Shown here one piece after another: positions 47,249 through 56,589 of a stretch of DNA of 64,000 nucleotides (within the stretch, counting starts at the first letter, position 1; every line of letters begins with the position of its first letter). The DNA is from Dyella sp. EPa41. GTDB taxonomy: Bacteria > Pseudomonadota > Gammaproteobacteria > Xanthomonadales > Rhodanobacteraceae. The DNA lies in contig NZ_BCPR01000013.1 in the NCBI RefSeq assembly GCF_016586165.1, positions 1 to 64,000 on the forward strand, written 5' to 3'. The notes beneath the pieces are model-generated. The model was given only the letters and a program-made list of their open reading frames with translations, had not been told where the DNA came from and ran no database searches. Both the position numbers and the translations under genes were made by a program.

Positions 47249-49459
47249 ATGGTGATGTCGAGGGAAAGCAGGCACGGCCGCTGGCTGGCCGTGGCGTGGT
47301 GCCTTGTGATGCCCTGGGCGGCATTCGCGCAACAAGAAGCACCTGTCGTGGTGACCACGCCGCCGCCCCTGATTCCCTTGGTGAAGGCGCATGCCGCCGC
47401 ACCTCACGAGCCCAGTGCGGAAGACGCATGGGGTGGCATCCGCAGCGGCAACGAACCGACGCTTTCCGATCGCGTGGTCGGCTATCGCATCGATGCCGAA
47501 CTCGACGCAGCCAGGCACCGCGTCAGCGGCACCGAGCAGCTCACCTGGCGCAACCGCAGCGGCCAGCCGGTCAATCGCATCTACCTGCACCTGTATCTGA
47601 ATGCCTTCCAGAACGAAGGCAGCACCTTCTTCACCGAGCGCAGCGTGCTTACCGCGCACGGGCATTCCCGTGGCGCCGCCGCGCTGAAGAAGGGCGAATG
47701 GGGATGGATCGACCTCAAGAGCGTGCAGCAGGGCGGCGCCGCGTTGAAATGGAGCTTCGTGCATCCGGACGACGGCCCCGCGACCGACCAGACCGTGGCC
47801 TGCATCGATCTCGCCGAGCCGGTGCCCGCTGGCGGCACGCTCACGCTGGATATCGACTTCATCAGCCAGTTGCCGCGCGTGGTGGAACGCACGGGCTGGT
47901 GGGGCAACTTCAACCTGGTTGGCCAGTGGTTCCCCAAGATCGGCGTGCTGGAGCTGCCCGGTGAGCGCGGTGCCACGCAGGTGCAGTGGAACGTGCACGA
48001 GTTCCATTTCAACAGCGAGTTCTACGCCGACTTCGGCAGCTTCGACGTGCGGCTCACGGTGCCTTCCGACTACACCGTGGGCGCGGTCGGCGAATCGCAG
48101 GGTCAGCCCGAGCAGGCCGGAGGAAAGACCACCTATCACTTCGTGCAGGGCGACGTGCACGACTTCGCGTGGGTGGCGGCCAAGGGCTACAAGACGCTGG
48201 ATACGACCTGGCAAGGGCCGGGCAGCCCCAAGGTCGCCGTGCGGGTGATCTATCCGCCGGAATACATCGCCAGCGCACAGCCGGTGCTCAAGGCGACCAC
48301 CGATTCGCTCACCTACTTCTCCGACACGCTGGGTGCCTATCCGTATCGCACCGTCACGGCGGTGGTGCCGCCGTACAACGCGGACGAAGCGGGCGGCATG
48401 GAGTACCCGACGTTCTTCACCGCGGAAGGCTACAAGACGATCGACAGCCAGACGTCCGACCAGTGGGACATCGACTTCGTCACCATCCACGAGTTCGGCC
48501 ATGGCTACTTCTACGGCCTGCTCGCCTCGAACGAATTCGAGGAACCCATGCTGGACGAAGGCATGAACGAGTACTGGGACAACCGCATGTTGCGCGAGCG
48601 CAACCAGCGCATCCTCACGCCCAGCCCGTGGCTGCGCCGCGCAGGCATCACGCCGTCGACGGACGTGTTCCAGGCGGAGCGCATCTACGCCGGGCTGTCC
48701 AGGCCCTACGACCCGCTCGGCCAGAACAGCTGGGATCGGTACTCCAGCACCAGCTATGGCACGGTCTACTCGCGCACGGCGGTGGCGATGAGCGATCTCG
48801 AGGAGCGCCTGGGCAAGAGCGTGATGGAGCGCGGCTTCAAGGAATACTACCGGCGCTGGCATTTCCGTCACCCGTCGGTGGCGGACCTGCGCAAGACGCT
48901 GGTCGATGTGTCGGGCAACGCGCGCGCGGTGAACGAAGTCTTCGATCAGTTCGTCTATGGCACGGCGCACATCGACGATCGCGTCGATGCCATCGACAAC
49001 CAGGAAGTGACGCCGCAGGCCGGCAGCTGGGTGAAGCAGGGCCAGCGCGTGGAACTCTCCAGCGACGATCGCGATGAACAGGCGGAAAAGCAGCGCGACG
49101 CGTGGAAGACATCGCATCCCGGCGCGAAGGACAGCGGGCCTGGCCCGTTCCTGTGGCGCGGCACGGTGACCGTCGTGCGTGAAGGCGTGCCGGTACCGCA
49201 GGTGCTGCGCGTGACGTTCGCCGATGGCAGCCACGAAGACGTGCGCTGGGACGACGATCGCCGTTGGGCGCGCTTCGTGTTCACGCGTCCCACCAGGGTG
49301 GTGTCGGCCGAACTCGATCGCGAGCAGACGATCCAGCTGGATGCGAACAAGCTCAACGACAGCCACACGGTGAAATCCGACGCTTCCGCCTCGCGGCGCT
49401 GGACGGCCGATGCCGCCGCCGTGCTGCAGGCCTTCTACGCATTCCTGGTGACGCTGTGA
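47249..49459 (+). CDS. M1 family aminopeptidase-like metallopeptidase
   Basis: A 736-aa exported zinc peptidase. GGGGGAGG five bases before 47249 and the signal peptide MVMSRESRHGRWLAVAWCLV...AFAQQ support this start; an upstream ATG at 47213 has a weaker setting. The catalytic domain shows the substrate-binding GGMEYPTFF and the zinc site HEFGH at 414-418 with Glu437 18 residues later (DEGMNEYWD). The N-terminal beta-sandwich spans about 90-260 (IYLHLYLNAFQNEG). C-terminal beta domain follows. Stop codon overlaps the start of a membrane protein gene (TGATG), coupling the two. Confidence 0.93.
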   Translation: MVMSRESRHGRWLAVAWCLVMPWAAFAQQEAPVVVTTPPPLIPLVKAHAAAPHEPSAEDAWGGIRSGNEPTLSDRVVGYRIDAELDAARHRVSGTEQLTWRNRSGQPVNRIYLHLYLNAFQNEGSTFFTERSVLTAHGHSRGAAALKKGEWGWIDLKSVQQGGAALKWSFVHPDDGPATDQTVACIDLAEPVPAGGTLTLDIDFISQLPRVVERTGWWGNFNLVGQWFPKIGVLELPGERGATQVQWNVHEFHFNSEFYADFGSFDVRLTVPSDYTVGAVGESQGQPEQAGGKTTYHFVQGDVHDFAWVAAKGYKTLDTTWQGPGSPKVAVRVIYPPEYIASAQPVLKATTDSLTYFSDTLGAYPYRTVTAVVPPYNADEAGGMEYPTFFTAEGYKTIDSQTSDQWDIDFVTIHEFGHGYFYGLLASNEFEEPMLDEGMNEYWDNRMLRERNQRILTPSPWLRRAGITPSTDVFQAERIYAGLSRPYDPLGQNSWDRYSSTSYGTVYSRTAVAMSDLEERLGKSVMERGFKEYYRRWHFRHPSVADLRKTLVDVSGNARAVNEVFDQFVYGTAHIDDRVDAIDNQEVTPQAGSWVKQGQRVELSSDDRDEQAEKQRDAWKTSHPGAKDSGPGPFLWRGTVTVVREGVPVPQVLRVTFADGSHEDVRWDDDRRWARFVFTRPTRVVSAELDREQTIQLDANKLNDSHTVKSDASASRRWTADAAAVLQAFYAFLVTL

Positions 49460-50361
49460 TGGCCTACAAGAGCTCCCGTCAGGTCGACCTCGGCGATGTG
49501 TTCGGCGCGTTGTTCTCGGCGCTGCAGTGGCGGTTGTTGCTGCTGTGGGTGTTGTTCCTGCTCTTGCCGGTGGCCATGGCCGCGCTGCCGTTGCTGCAAG
49601 CGCTGGGCGCGCTGCTGAACCACTCCACGCACGCCCGTGCCTGGGCGCAGCAGTTCGACATGATGATGTTTGGCGATGTGCTGCAAGCGCTGGTTCCGCA
49701 ACACGCCATGTTCCATGGCGCATTGGCTGCCAGCTTGTTGCTTGCCTTGCTGCTGCTTCCGTGGCTCAACGGCATGGTGATGGCGAGCGGCAGGGCGGGG
49801 CGTGCGCTGGGTTTTGGCGCGCTGCTGCAGGGCGGGCTCGCCGAGTACGGGCGCATGTTCCGTTTGCTGCTGTGGTCCGCGCTGCCGTACGTGGCGGCCG
49901 GTTACCTGGTGCAGCTGGGACTGGACAAGGCCGACGATGCGGCCGACGCCGCGGTACTCGAGTCGCGCGCGATGGCCGCGCAGCATGCGGCGTATTGGTG
50001 CGCCGGCGTGGTGATCGTCCTCGCGCAGGCCTGGGTCGAGTCGGCGCGTGCCGCCTTCATCGCCGATGCATCGTTGCGCTCGGCGTCCGTCGCCATGGCG
50101 CGCGGGCTGCTGCAGGTGTTGCGCCGCCCGTTTTCGACCTTGTTCGCCTACCTGCTGGTCACGCTGGTCGGCTTTGCGCTGGCGTTGTCGGCTGGTTTGG
50201 CGCGTGCCCATACGCTGGCCGTAGGCGCGCAAGGCTTGTTGCTGGGCTTCGCGCTCAGTGCACTGGTGGTGGTCGTGCTCGGATGGATGCGCATCGCGCG
50301 TCTGTTCGCGCTGGCCGAGGTGGCGCGTTCGTTGGGTGGAGCGAGGCGTTCGGGCTTCTGA
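49459..50361 (+). CDS. Polytopic membrane protein, function unknown
   Basis: A 300-aa inner-membrane protein with about six predicted helices (around 24-50, 85-105, 128-152, 175-195, 225-250, 258-285). The N-terminal KSSRQVDLGDVFGALFSALQ is cytoplasmic-like. I recognise no family. It is translationally coupled to the M1 peptidase, so the two may act together, for example as anchor or export partner. Confidence 0.8.
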   Translation: MAYKSSRQVDLGDVFGALFSALQWRLLLLWVLFLLLPVAMAALPLLQALGALLNHSTHARAWAQQFDMMMFGDVLQALVPQHAMFHGALAASLLLALLLLPWLNGMVMASGRAGRALGFGALLQGGLAEYGRMFRLLLWSALPYVAAGYLVQLGLDKADDAADAAVLESRAMAAQHAAYWCAGVVIVLAQAWVESARAAFIADASLRSASVAMARGLLQVLRRPFSTLFAYLLVTLVGFALALSAGLARAHTLAVGAQGLLLGFALSALVVVVLGWMRIARLFALAEVARSLGGARRSGF

Positions 50362-50393
50362 CGTCGCCGGCGCAAGCGGGCGACGATGCCGCA

Positions 50394-50963
50394 TCAGAGG
50401 ATCGGCAGCCTGGCGAGCACGATTTCCCCGCCGCCTTCGATCCGTACCGGATGACCGGGGATCGGGTCGATCCACAGCATGTCGTTCTGCAGCAGGTCGT
50501 GCGTGCGATGGTCGGCGACCACCTTGGCCTGGCCTGACAGCAGCAGCACGAACCAGCGCCAGCCGCCGGGCGCGAGCAGCACCATGGTGCCGTTCAAGGG
50601 GCGCACGATGAGCTCGCCCTGGGTGTCGTTGCGCAGCTTCAGGTTGAACGAGCGGGTGGGCGCCTCGGGGCGGCAATCGCCCGGGTCGTTCGCCTGGTCG
50701 AAATGGGCCAGGTCGAACCGGTTCAGGTGCAGGGTGCGCCCATCGGGAAAGCTGACGGAGACGGCGGCGTCCAACGGCACAAACTGCCTGCGTATGTCCG
50801 TATGTGCCGGAAATTCCACGTCCCGGCCGATATCGACCAGGGTCAGCTGCCATTGCCAATCGTCGCCCGGGGAACTGCTGGCCACCTCGGTAATCGTGAC
50901 GCTGCCATCGGCACATGGCAGTGTCTGAAGCGTTTCCGACGGGAGGCGATTGAGCTGGCTCAT
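50394..50963 (-). CDS. HutD/Ves-family cupin protein
   Basis: A 189-aa cytosolic protein of the HutD (Ves) family, a double cupin domain. Visible: ITEVASSSPGDDWQWQLTLVDIGRDVEFPAHTDIRRQFVPLDA at the N-terminus and LNRFDLAHFDQANDPGDCRPE. HutD is linked to histidine utilisation in some bacteria, possibly sensing N-formylglutamate, but no hut genes lie here. Its start overlaps the stop of the upstream GNAT gene (ATGA). Confidence 0.85.
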   Translation of the reverse strand: MSQLNRLPSETLQTLPCADGSVTITEVASSSPGDDWQWQLTLVDIGRDVEFPAHTDIRRQFVPLDAAVSVSFPDGRTLHLNRFDLAHFDQANDPGDCRPEAPTRSFNLKLRNDTQGELIVRPLNGTMVLLAPGGWRWFVLLLSGQAKVVADHRTHDLLQNDMLWIDPIPGHPVRIEGGGEIVLARLPIL

Positions 50964-51499
50964 GCCCAGGCGCGTCGCTTCTCGGGCAGCGGCGGGTAGT
51001 ACGCGAAGACGTGGTTGTGGGCGCCGAAGAAATCCATGTCCTCGATGTGCTCGCCGCCCAGCCTTTCGGCCACGCGGTCGGAGGCGTCGTTGCCGATCCT
51101 GACCAGGCTGATCACGCGCTGCGCGTTCAACCCGTGCCAGGCGAAATCCAGGATGGCGTTGCCTGCCTCGGTGGCGAAACCGTGGTGGCGGAACTGCGGC
51201 TTGAGCATCCAGCCCAGTTCCAGGTCAGGCCAACCTTCGGGGCGCATCAGGCCGGCGCGGCCGATGAATTCGCCGGTGTCCTTCAGCTCCAACGCCCACA
51301 TGCCGTAGCCACGCAACTGCCAGTGACCGATCAGCATGGCGAGCGAGCGCCAGGCATTGGTACGGTCCAGCGGCTGCCCGTCGCCGATCCAGCGGGTGCT
51401 GGCCGGGTCCGCGAGCATGCAGGCGTAATCCTCGAAATGCCGCTCGGCGAGAGCGGTGAGGCGCAGGCGCGCCGTTTCGATGACGGGTATATCGATCAT
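50960..51499 (-). CDS. GNAT acetyltransferase, RimJ/RimL-like
   Basis: A 179-aa GNAT enzyme with N-terminal IETARLRLTALAERHFEDY typical of the RimJ/RimL group, GWPDLELGWMLKPQFRHHGFATEAGNAIL at the acetyl-CoA site (R-x-x-G-x-A: RHHGFA) and a closing NDASDRVAERLGG. RimJ/L-type enzymes acetylate ribosomal or other protein N-termini, but small-molecule substrates are equally possible. Start at 51499 follows the SET-domain gene by five bases. Coupled to the HutD-like gene. Confidence 0.85.
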   Translation of the reverse strand: MIDIPVIETARLRLTALAERHFEDYACMLADPASTRWIGDGQPLDRTNAWRSLAMLIGHWQLRGYGMWALELKDTGEFIGRAGLMRPEGWPDLELGWMLKPQFRHHGFATEAGNAILDFAWHGLNAQRVISLVRIGNDASDRVAERLGGEHIEDMDFFGAHNHVFAYYPPLPEKRRAWA

Positions 51500-51504
51500 G
51501 GTCT

Positions 51505-51984
51505 TCAACAAGCAAGTCGGGTGCCAGCCAGCAGGGCAGCCAGGGCGTGCGTGCTGGTGGCGAGGCTCTCGATCCAGGGCAGGCCGACAATCCTGCGTCC
51601 GGTCGCGGTATCGACAAAGGCTTCTTCTTCGCCGGGCGGCAACAGGTGGCGATAGTCCACCGTGATCTCGGTGCCTGCCGGCAGGTCGCGCGTGGCAAAC
51701 ACGAAACCGAGATGCCACAGCCCGGTCGGTTCGAAGCTGTGGTTGATGTAGCACTCGTCGGGCCAGTCGGGAGACACCGTGTAGCGGTCTTCGAACCAGC
51801 GCGCGCTGGCGTAGAGCTGCGCGGACAGCTCCGGCGAACCCACGAGTTCGGCATAGCGGTAGGTGCGGTCAATGGCATCCGGCGCCGTGACAATCTGTCC
51901 CGTCGCAACGTCTTCTTCCAGGAATAGCCCCTGACCCGCCCCGGCGATTTCCGACGCGGCAATGCGGTAACGCGGAACGATCAT
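51505..51984 (-). CDS. SET-domain protein (putative lysine methyltransferase)
   Basis: A 159-aa protein that is essentially a stand-alone SET domain. N-terminal ASEIAGAGQGLFLEEDVATGQ is the first SET motif, CYINHSFEPTG the NH-box (usually NHSCxPN, here NHSFEPT), and GTEITVDYRHL the third motif with the catalytic tyrosine. Post-SET cysteines are absent. Such proteins are common in eukaryotes and rare but widespread in bacteria; the substrate is unknown. First gene of a three-gene minus-strand unit with a GNAT and a HutD-like gene. Confidence 0.82.
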   Translation of the reverse strand: MIVPRYRIAASEIAGAGQGLFLEEDVATGQIVTAPDAIDRTYRYAELVGSPELSAQLYASARWFEDRYTVSPDWPDECYINHSFEPTGLWHLGFVFATRDLPAGTEITVDYRHLLPPGEEEAFVDTATGRRIVGLPWIESLATSTHALAALLAGTRLAC

Positions 51985-52089
51985 GTCGCCTCTAACCTAC
52001 ATCAAGGCGGCCGAGTGTAGGCCCATCCGGTCGGGTGTGCCAGACCCGACCGGAGTGCTTTTCTAAACGCAAGTGGCTGATAGGTTTGA

Positions 52090-52428
52090 TTATTCGCCAG
52101 AGGGTTTGGCGGCCAGCTTCGCCTTGGCGGGCGCAGCCGGCTTGGCGGCCTTGCTGTTGCCCGGTGCATCGTCCAGCAGGATCGCATTGCGATTGCGTTC
52201 CAGCGTGGCCGGGCCGATGCCCTTTACCTGCCCGAGGTCGTCCACGCTTTTGAAGGGACCATGCTCCTCGCGCCAGGCCACGATGGCCTCGGCCTTGCTG
52301 TGGCCGACTCCGTCCAGCGACTTGGCCAAGGTGTCCGCGTCGGCCTTGTTGACGTTCACCGGCGTGGCCGCGAAGGCGGGCAGGGCCATGGCCAGGCTGA
52401 TGAGTACGGCGGCGATCTTGTTGCGCAT
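52090..52428 (-). CDS. ComEA-like helix-hairpin-helix DNA-binding protein
   Basis: A 112-aa exported protein: signal peptide MRNKIAAVLISLAMALPAFA, then the two-HhH ComEA core (VNVNKADADTLAKSLDGVGH and SVDDLGQVKGIGPATLERN), and a Lys/Ala/Pro-rich tail. ComEA is the periplasmic DNA receptor for natural transformation. The tail after residue 85 is longer than in minimal ComEA and may bind DNA. GGGAG lies six bases before the start. Confidence 0.9.
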   Translation of the reverse strand: MRNKIAAVLISLAMALPAFAATPVNVNKADADTLAKSLDGVGHSKAEAIVAWREEHGPFKSVDDLGQVKGIGPATLERNRNAILLDDAPGNSKAAKPAAPAKAKLAAKPSGE

Positions 52429-52644
52429 CTGATGCTCCCTATGGTTTGAAGCGGCCTCCGTTTTGGACCGCGCAGCGACTCTGCCCGTGTGCCGGGCATC
52501 CGGCAGTAGTCCGATGGCCACGGCTGCATGAGGGATGACGCGGCAGCTGTGTACGCCGAGGGAGGGATGCCATGTGGGTGTCCCGGCGGGCTTCTCGGCT
52601 GCGCTGATACAATGGGCGCTTTCCTCTCGCTGCAGGAGTCGCCC

Positions 52645-54069
<1,425 letters not shown>

Positions 54070-54078
54070 GCTCCCTGT

Positions 54079-54100
54079 GGCCCCGGCGGTTGCCGGGGCC
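54079..54100 (+). terminator. Hairpin after M20 peptidase
   Basis: GGCCCCGGC/GCCGGGGCC, a perfect 9-bp stem with loop GGTT, 10 bp past the stop codon, followed by a pyrimidine-rich CTCCTTCTT rather than a clean T-run. Confidence 0.5.
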
Positions 54101-54161
54101 GCTCCTTCTTCGCCGCGTAGCGCCGCCGATGCCTGCGCAGCCACCTGCCGGGCGATCCGCG

Positions 54162-54878
54162 ATGACGAATGCTTCCAGCGACTACGCTTATCTCGCCGCC
54201 AACTGGGCATCGGTGCGCGGGCGCGTCGATGCCGCCTGCCGCGATGCCGGCCGGGATCCATCGGACGTGTCGATCCTGCCGGTCAGCAAGACCTTCGGGC
54301 CGGAGGTCGTGCGCGCCGCGATGGCGCTGGGCCTGAGGCGCTTCGGCGAGAACAAGGTGCAGGAGGTCCGCAGCAAGGCCGACGCGCTGGCGGGCGCAGG
54401 CATCGAGTGGGTGGTGATCGGCCACCTGCAGACGAACAAGGCCAAGGACGTCGCGCGTCTCGCCAGCGAGGTGCAGTCGCTCGACCGCATCGAGCTGGCC
54501 GAAGCGCTGCACAAGCGCCTGGCCATCGAGGGTCGTGCGATCGACGTGCTGGTTGAAGTGAAGACCTCGCCGGAAGAGAGCAAGCAGGGCTTGTCGCCGG
54601 CTGAACTGCCGTCCTTCCTGGACGCCTTGCGTGCCTACGAAACCCTGCGCGTGCGTGGGCTGATGACCATGGCCGTGCAGTCCGACGACCCGCTGGCAGT
54701 GCGCGCGTGCTTCCGCCAACTGCGCCAGCTGCGCGATGCCGCCAACGCGCAAGGCCATGAATTGTCGAGGCTTTCGATGGGCATGAGCGGTGACTTCCCG
54801 TTGGCCATCGCGGAGGGGGCCACCGAGGTCCGCATCGGGACTGCGATCTTCGGCCGCCGGGATGTGACGCACGTCTGA
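54162..54878 (+). CDS. YggS/PLPBP PLP homeostasis protein
   Basis: A 238-aa PLP-binding protein of the YggS (PLPBP) family, single alanine-racemase-like barrel without known enzyme activity, involved in vitamin B6 homeostasis. The PLP lysine is in [13 protein letters not shown], followed by [37 protein letters not shown] and VRIGTAIFG, all hallmark stretches. An in-frame ATG at 54129 would add 11 residues. The usual neighbours (pilT, proC) are not here. Confidence 0.95.
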   Translation: MTNASSDYAYLAANWASVRGRVDAACRDAGRDPSDVSILPVSKTFGPEVVRAAMALGLRRFGENKVQEVRSKADALAGAGIEWVVIGHLQTNKAKDVARLASEVQSLDRIELAEALHKRLAIEGRAIDVLVEVKTSPEESKQGLSPAELPSFLDALRAYETLRVRGLMTMAVQSDDPLAVRACFRQLRQLRDAANAQGHELSRLSMGMSGDFPLAIAEGATEVRIGTAIFGRRDVTHV

Positions 54879-54889
54879 AACATACGGAA

Positions 54890-54965
54890 CCGAATTGAAT
54901 AATTAGTTCACTAATTGGTCAAAAAGTAATCACATTTTGACTATTTGTCTTTATGAATCAGCCAG
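54890..54965. promoter_or_regulatory. AT-rich island with nested dyads
   Basis: This stretch is far more AT-rich than the rest of the window. It holds AATTAGT-TC-ACTAATT (54901-54916), a perfect 7-2-7 dyad, and GTCAAAA (54918-54924) facing TTTTGAC (54935-54941). No clear -35/-10 pair fits. It could be a terminator for yggS, a binding site (for example for a nucleoid protein), or promoter DNA for the cell-wall hydrolase 160 bp further on. Confidence 0.4.
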
Positions 54966-55127
54966 TTGCACGAAATGCATGGGCCGTGCCAAGTTTCGAA
55001 ACGATAGAGTTCAGTTAACCTCGATCGAACATACGGCCTATATCCCTTTGCTAAGTTCACATGGCCATCACGTCAACGGCACCCGCCGACGACATAACTC
55101 CACGAACTGCAAAGGGATTTGTCCCAC

Positions 55128-55838
55128 ATGCCAACGAAGCGATTGTTTGCTGCCGCTGCGCTTGCTGGTGCACTGCTCACGTCCCTTCCGCTTTTCGCCG
55201 AGCCGCTCAACGGCCAGGCCAATACGCCGACTGCCACGCTCGCTCCCAACCTGATGGGTCAGCTCGCCGTATTCGCACCGGCGGCCAGCCTCACGCAGGC
55301 GGCGCTCCCGGCTCAGCCGGTGCAGGCCAAGTCCAAGCCCTCGGGCTGGGCCATCGAAGAAGACGATCTGGATGCCGACGGCATGCCGGGCGATGGCGTG
55401 GACAACGTCGCCTCGCTCGCCAACGACACGTCCGATCTGCGCAAGACCCTGATCAGCCTGGCCATGAAGCTGCGTGACATCCGTTACGTGCGTGGCGGTC
55501 GTGATCCCTCCACCGGTTTCGATTGCAGCGGCTTTGTGCGCTACGTGTTCGCCCACGCCGTGGGCCTGGACCTGCCGACCAATTCCGCCTCGCAGTTCCT
55601 CGCCGGCCTCAAGGTCAACCGCGGCGACATGAAGCCGGGCGACCTGGTGTTCTTCCGTACCGCGGGCAAGCGTGGCCAGGGTCGCATTTCGCACGTGGGC
55701 ATCTACATCGCCAACGGCCAGTTCATCCATTCGCCGTCGCGTGGCAAGACCGTGCGCGTGGACAGCCTCGACGAGTCCTACTGGGCCAAGCGTTTCGCCG
55801 GCGCCAAGCGTCCCGACGCACTTGCCCGCAGCAGCTGA
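55128..55838 (+). CDS. C40 (NlpC/P60) cell-wall hydrolase
   Basis: A 236-aa exported peptidoglycan endopeptidase. The signal peptide MPTKRLFAAAALAGALLTSL is followed by a low-complexity linker to about residue 95, then the NlpC/P60 domain with catalytic Cys133 in GFDCSGFVRYVF, His189 in RISHVGIYI and His201. The start at 55128 gives a normal signal peptide. Likely cleaves D-Glu-meso-DAP-type bonds in the stem peptide. Ends with a strong terminator. Confidence 0.93.
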   Translation: MPTKRLFAAAALAGALLTSLPLFAEPLNGQANTPTATLAPNLMGQLAVFAPAASLTQAALPAQPVQAKSKPSGWAIEEDDLDADGMPGDGVDNVASLANDTSDLRKTLISLAMKLRDIRYVRGGRDPSTGFDCSGFVRYVFAHAVGLDLPTNSASQFLAGLKVNRGDMKPGDLVFFRTAGKRGQGRISHVGIYIANGQFIHSPSRGKTVRVDSLDESYWAKRFAGAKRPDALARSS

Positions 55839-55863
55839 TCATCCAGCGTGTCCGTCAGTCAGA

Positions 55864-55889
55864 GGCCGCCCGATGGGCGGCCTTTTTTT
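55864..55889 (+). terminator. Intrinsic terminator after NlpC/P60 gene
   Basis: GGCCGCCC/GGGCGGCC (55864-55871 with 55875-55882), loop GAT, then seven T residues. Confidence 0.9.
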
Positions 55890-55899
55890 GTGCCCGGCT

Positions 55900-56541
55900 T
55901 CAATGGCCCAGCGCTTGGAGCTGGTCCGACTCCACGATGCGCACGCCTTCGCCGGACGTCTTGGCGAGCCGCAGCATCGCGCAGGCCACGGTGGAGGCCT
56001 CGATGCCTCGCCAGCGGCCGGGCAGGATGCGTGAGAAGGGCGCGGCGAACGCCTCGCCCAGGCGTGGCTTGTGCCGCGCGCCAAGCAGCAATGACGGGCG
56101 CACGATGGTGAGTTGCGGCCAATTCTGCTTCTGCAGGGCCAGCTCCAGTTCGCCCTTGGTGCGGTTGTAGAACAGGCGCGAGGCCGGGTTGGCGCCCAGC
56201 GCGCTGATCACCACGTAATGGCGTGCGCCCAGCGCGAGCGCATGCTTGCCCAGCATCAGCGGCAGGTCGTAATCCACCATGCGAAAGGCTTCGCGCGAGC
56301 CGGCCTGCCGGATGGTGGTGCCCAGGCAGCAGAACACCGTGTCGACCGGACCCTGAAGCTGGCAGATCAGATGGCTGACCATGCCCACCGGGTTTTCCAG
56401 CTTGGGATGCGGGCTGAGCGGATGGCGGGTCGGGGCGACCACGCGCTCCACCTCCGGATCATCCAGGAGCAGCGCAAGCACCCACTGGCCGGTGAGTCCG
56501 GTCGCGCCCGCTATGTGCACCTGGCGTGGTGAAGCACTCAT
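55900..56541 (-). CDS. NAD(P)H-binding oxidoreductase (HTATIP2-like)
   Basis: A 213-aa atypical short-chain dehydrogenase. The dinucleotide loop is VHIAGATGLTGQWVL; DTVFCCLGTTIRQAGS, FRMVDYDLPLMLGKHALALG and YNRTKGELELAL follow the HTATIP2/NmrA-like pattern, with YNxxK in place of YxxxK. Function is unknown; such proteins are mostly regulators or minor reductases. Convergent with the NlpC/P60 gene, 11 bp past its terminator. Confidence 0.87.
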   Translation of the reverse strand: MSASPRQVHIAGATGLTGQWVLALLLDDPEVERVVAPTRHPLSPHPKLENPVGMVSHLICQLQGPVDTVFCCLGTTIRQAGSREAFRMVDYDLPLMLGKHALALGARHYVVISALGANPASRLFYNRTKGELELALQKQNWPQLTIVRPSLLLGARHKPRLGEAFAAPFSRILPGRWRGIEASTVACAMLRLAKTSGEGVRIVESDQLQALGH

Positions 56542-56589
56542 GGCGGCATTCTACGGCGGGGGAAGTTGTGTTGCCGTTGGAGGGCGTGT

